Shown: positions 59,901 to 64,000 of the stretch, one piece after another
How positions within the stretch are numbered: position 1 is the first letter of the stretch
Layout of the letters: each line of letters opens with the position of its first letter
Assembly: GCA_036345935.2 (NCBI GenBank)
Contig: JADWOT020001740.1
Coordinates: 1 to 64,000, forward strand
Direction: 5' to 3'
Source of the DNA: Taenia hydatigena
Taxonomy: Eukaryota; Platyhelminthes; Cestoda; Cyclophyllidea; Taeniidae
DNA length: 64,000 nucleotides
Made by a program: the position numbers and the translations under genes
Notes under the pieces: model-generated
The model's database searches: none
Told to the model about the DNA's origin: nothing
What the model saw: the letters and a program-made list of their open reading frames with translations, nothing else

Positions 59901-62900
59901 ATCTTGCTTCATGGAAGATGGACCTTGTGGTGTGCTGCAGGCAGAGCGATCGGTACATACGTTTGTGTTGGTTCTCCTCCATGGAAAAATTTTAATCAAA
60001 CTACGTTTGTATTTTTATACGAAAGAAGTCTGTTCTAAGCTATTTTAACCGTTATTACGTAGCAATTCAAAGATCACCAATAAGAAACTTTTTGATAAAA
60101 TTGGTAGACTTAATATGGGCAAGCGAATGCAAACACGTGAGGTTTAATGCAAGATTTTTAACTGAGGTGACTTAGGGCAAAGTCTATGTTTTGTACAAAG
60201 CATTTCGACCCATCGGACTGCCACATGGAAGATTTCTATCTTATCTGCTGGAAGAAGTACCCATGCGGTAACCGCGAACCCCTCCTTTTTATCTAATGGA
60301 GAAAAACCACCAAGGCAAGTTGTTTTTTTTGTCGACTCTGGGAAGTATAGCGCAGTAGTGATAAGGGAAACGTTTCATTAGCGATTGAAAATCAGGATAC
60401 TGGCAATTAGAAGTGATGGATACAGGCGGGGAGAAGCTTGAACTCTAAAAGTTGGCTTAGTTTGCAAACGATGCACGAGCTAACAAAGTAGCATTCTAGG
60501 CATCACGACAGCTTAAAAATTGTAATGGATTGTCTAAAACACAAAAACTAATCCTAAACAATAAAGGTATCAATTTCAGAAGCACTGAGACATCTCTTTA
60601 GGTCGTAATGTCTCCACAGATGGGATGACATTTACTTAAGACTACACACGGCAAGTAAGGGTTCGAACGGCATAGCCGAACCAGGTAGAACATGATGACG
60701 TCAAAAAAGGCAGAGTAGACGCTCTTCTCTGCGTTAACTTATACATTTATTAACTTTGAGTTGAGCTTTTAATTAGTTGTACCAACTAATGCTACTAGAA
60801 GTGCAACTGTGGTCCATAGATTTGCATAAGGTATAAAAACAGAAGCAAGTCATCGTCTACGCAAGTGCTAGATTTTATTTAAGTATGGCAGAATGATGCG
60901 ACAAAACATCAGTTGATTGCTGTGCTTTCGATGTTAAGGCACTTGAGGCAAAAACTGAGAGTGAAGGATTGCACAGAACAGACCATCAGACACTAATCTG
61001 TACATAATCGAAAACTGAGACCGTCTAGTGTTGGTAGGAGAAACTGCAGCAGTACTAATCTAAAGTACAATACGGGAAAGGAGATTTTGCATGGCGCTTC
61101 AAATGGCAATGTTTGCTAGGCACCACAAATATGAAATAAACTTCCAAACGTCCAAAGAGAAGTAACCTGATTATAATGTTGCTCTGCCATTAGAAAGCTT
61201 CCTGGCATTCTCCCAAAAATTTGTATCAAAAAGACACTTACAAGCAAGACGCAGTAGGCACTTTTAGCAAAGAAAGTGAAATATCGAAATTGAGGATTGG
61301 AAGCTTCTCACTACACACAGCATTCCAGGAGCTGAATCAACAGGCTGACCACTTTTGCGAGCATACCATGCTAAGCGCTCCTAGCAGAAAATAATTCTGA
61401 AATTCTCATGCTTGCTTTCTTTCGAACCCAGTTTGTGTAATGTTTAAAATGAATGTTGTCCATCTGTGACGCGGCGAACAGCAAGAATCTCTTGGTGGTG
61501 CTGAGTGAACATGCTTCAAACCACTAACTTTACTTCTTTTTAACTAACGAGTGCAGAGTCTAGTCAACAATCCGAGTCTTTGCATGCATAAGTAGCCGCC
61601 AAATGGCTTCTTGTTTCTTAGCAATTGCTGACAAACCTTGTAGCACAATAGTAATCGCATCAAAATCACGCTTAGTGCACCTATTAATCAATGCTAATAA
61701 TTGCGGCTACAATCAAACTAAAGCAAATCCTATCTCAAGTTCAATTTACCGCCCATATTTTCTTGTGCCACTGCCTAGAACAGATAAAATGCACGATAGT
61801 GTATTAGCATATGGTGTTCGTGTCGACACTTGCCACCGGTAATAATCATGGCCAAAAAGCAATCTTGAGTGAAAATGCTAGCGGTTATTGTGAAGCAAAA
61901 AGGCAAATAGTCGCGAGAACGCCAACTAGACAAAGTGGCGCATTTAATGGTCTCTCTTAATGAGCTAAGAGTTTGTTCAGTGATTGTTATTTCTTGTGAG
62001 AAGATTAAAATGAAAATGAGATCACTAACCAGAGAGAGAGAGAGGTGTCAAATTAACTACTGAGGCTGGCTAAAGTAACGTAACCAAAAACTTAATTTTC
62101 GGTCACTTGAAGTTGCATAGGGTAAAAAAGGCACTGCATATGATTAATTAATTCAACAACCGCAACGCCATTATCGAGTAAGTGGATTATTAACACTGTT
62201 ATTATTTATGAACCAGCTCCTTGCACGACTTTGTCACGTCCTTTGAGTTAATGAACATTACCTTTTAGGCTATTCGGCTTATATTATTAATAAATTTAGC
62301 TTAAGAGGACCATCGTCGAAGTGTTTGGCTTTACCTGCCAAGGATATCACCAAGTGCTAAATAAAGCATTGGCTCATCAGGTTCACCTCATCCTATGTGC
62401 TCCGAGGAATTCACAAAATGTTTATGTAAGGACTTGTTGTTTTTGAGAGGTGGATTTTCCTTTTTAAAATAATGTTCGCGTTATCTGATGCCAGCATGCC
62501 TGCAACTGACTATTAGAAAGAATGTCAGCCGCACATTGCGACAGTGCACAAAAGCCTCAGCTTTCCATTTGCAAAGGTTCTGGCACCTGCGCTGCCTAGA
62601 AAAGGATTTGCAGTGGAAATAAATGCAGATTCTCGGCTCTCACTAAAGCTGGGGGCTTAGCCTTCAAAAAGGGTCTGCAGCTTGTCCACAAGTAAATCCC
62701 TCCTGCCAAAAACACTGAAACCTTATGCATTAGATGTACGAACTGGTACCGTACGAGTTTGGAATGTGACTTGGATTTTTCACCGCACTGCTATTATCGT
62801 GCACCATTACAGAAACGCGCATCAAGGGCTGCGGTAACCGCTACAGGGACGCGAAGTGCTTTGTTGCCTGATATGCAACATTAACTACATCAGCGATACT

Positions 62901-63498
62901 TGTGCTCTAAAATAATATTTTAACTGTACCAATGAAATCAATCCAAGATGGCCGAATCAGTCTTGTAAAGACGCGCAACCATCAAAAGCGTCACAGTTTC
63001 AGATAAAACGACAAGTAATTGTCCGTCTACTTCTTCATTTTTTTAGTTCGTTGTGCCCGAACATTTGAGTGAGGCACAAGAGATGTTTATTCCATTTAGA
63101 ATCACCAATACGCATTTCCTGTGATCAAACTGGCAACAAAAAAGGCCGCTTACAACGCATTTTGTTTATGCATATAAGAACATATTCGACAAATAGATAT
63201 TTAAGTATAGAACTAATATCTTTATCAACTAGCCCCCGATCGTTCATATGTTTGATTTTGAAACAAAATTAACCAAAAGGTTTACCGTTTGCACCTAAAC
63301 ACCAAAGCCGCTGCCATTCTTAATCCATTATGGGATTTCTGCACAAATAAGTTTCCTCTTTAATTAGCACTCTCAGCTGTTAAAGGACAGGGTACCAGTT
63401 TCAACATTCTTCACATTGTTGAGTCCATTTGCTCTTTGAAACTGACAATTGGAAATGAGATACAAGAACACTAACTTTGGCTCTAGTTCGTAAAGACT
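56910..63498. other. No supportable gene
   Basis: AT-rich. A TATA-like 'ggtataaaaac' at about 60830-60840 lies on the plus strand, but the downstream ATGs give only frames of a few codons. An (AG)n run lies near 62031-62044. No tRNA-like A and B boxes were found by eye. Confidence 0.3.
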
Positions 63499-63920
63499 TC
63501 ATTTAATGGCCCCCATTAGCTTGCAATGTAGCAAAGTTGCTATCGCAACCAAACATTTGCGGCGATGGCACAATAGAACATCGCAGATCCACATCAGCAC
63601 ATTCGCTATTACGAATACAGAATAAAACATTAATAAGGTAGTGCAGTTCCATATAGCCTTGTGGTTCAATATCACTAGTTTTGTGATGTTAATTAATGAT
63701 GCACTGGCAATAGCTTTACTAAATGCAGCATTTACTCGGAATGTTAGCCGTAGCAATGCATACGCGTATGTTCCGATTAAACAAGCCACCTGCGTGACTA
63801 GTGAAACCCATGTATTATCCAACACACAGTTTATATCACGAATAATGTAGCACACGCAAAATGACACCTTCCAAACCCACGTGCTGTGAGGGTAACACAG
63901 ACGAACATGAGGTCATTGTG
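63499..63920 (-). other. Open frame with two to three hydrophobic segments, not recognised
   Basis: A minus-strand frame of about 140 codons (no ATG at its start) has hydrophobic stretches near the middle ('QVACLIGTYAYALL') and the end ('LLMFYSVFVIANVLMWI'). It might be an exon of a membrane protein continuing outside the window, or chance. No splice signals or family support it. Confidence 0.15.
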
Positions 63921-64000
63921 GCTGACAAACAGGTGGATTGGCGGCCAGTTAGGTGTGACTAGACCTTAGATCCAATAGTCTGCATTGGAAAACATTCTAC

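Noticed and set aside
60655..60695. tRNA-like 'ggttcgaa' B-box
   Set aside because: No matching A box, acceptor stem or cloverleaf could be drawn around it.
60830..60905. TATAAAA promoter-like site with downstream ATGs
   Set aside because: The frames stop within a few codons and there is no exon or RNA-gene signature, so no gene can be tied to it.
1..64000. CRISPR arrays, operons, insertion sequences, LTR or reverse-transcriptase elements
   Set aside because: The sequence is eukaryotic in character. No regularly spaced identical repeats and no transposase or reverse-transcriptase motifs were found in any listed frame.

Overview
The window looks like nuclear DNA of a multicellular animal, not a prokaryote or virus. 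It is roughly 60% AT and almost free of long open frames. It contains many GT...AG splice-like signals, TATA/initiator promoters with nearby AATAAA signals, microsatellites, decayed dispersed repeats and one assembly gap of 188 Ns. Several inferred introns are very short (about 30-60 nt), the base composition is moderate and repeats are few. That would fit a compact invertebrate genome such as a flatworm (tapeworm), but this placement is an inference with no marker gene to prove it.

Layout. (1) 1-7560: two long inverted-repeat arms (about 1-1265 and 6295-7560), each built partly of degenerate 75-98 bp sub-repeats. They enclose about 5 kb that holds a candidate minus-strand multi-exon gene for a cysteine-containing, N-glycosylation-rich extracellular protein (exons traced from 4204 down to 1987, possibly more up to about 6150). 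(2) 9065-9506: a compact TATA/initiator promoter, a 69-codon tryptophan-rich ORF and a polyA signal. (3) 10.6-12.1 kb: two candidate exon regions, one broken by a stop codon. (4) 12757-13083, minus: a small secreted peptide gene with signal peptide, acidic spacer and cationic helix. (5) 17.39-17.89 kb: a 168-bp inverted repeat. (6) 23275-24486, minus: the only unmistakable gene, a single-exon 403-aa AGC-type protein kinase with altered HRD, DFG and glycine-loop motifs. (7) 26-34 kb and 50-57 kb: diverged segmental duplicates of each other. They include a Gln/Ser-rich exon copied together with its intron and a composite repeat whose first block is inverted between copies. (8) 38.95-40.17 kb: a 620-bp tandem duplication, each unit ending in a short ATG exon and a GTAAGA donor, with a third related exon at 49.26 kb. 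(9) 43.29-43.61 kb: a candidate plus-strand exon. The rest shows no supportable gene.

The kinase is near certain and the two compact small genes are fairly well supported. The spliced loci rest on reading frames plus splice consensus judged by eye, without transcripts or homology searches. Chance ORFs of 80-165 codons are expected in a window this size, so those calls are deliberately low in confidence. No pathway linking the genes can be inferred.
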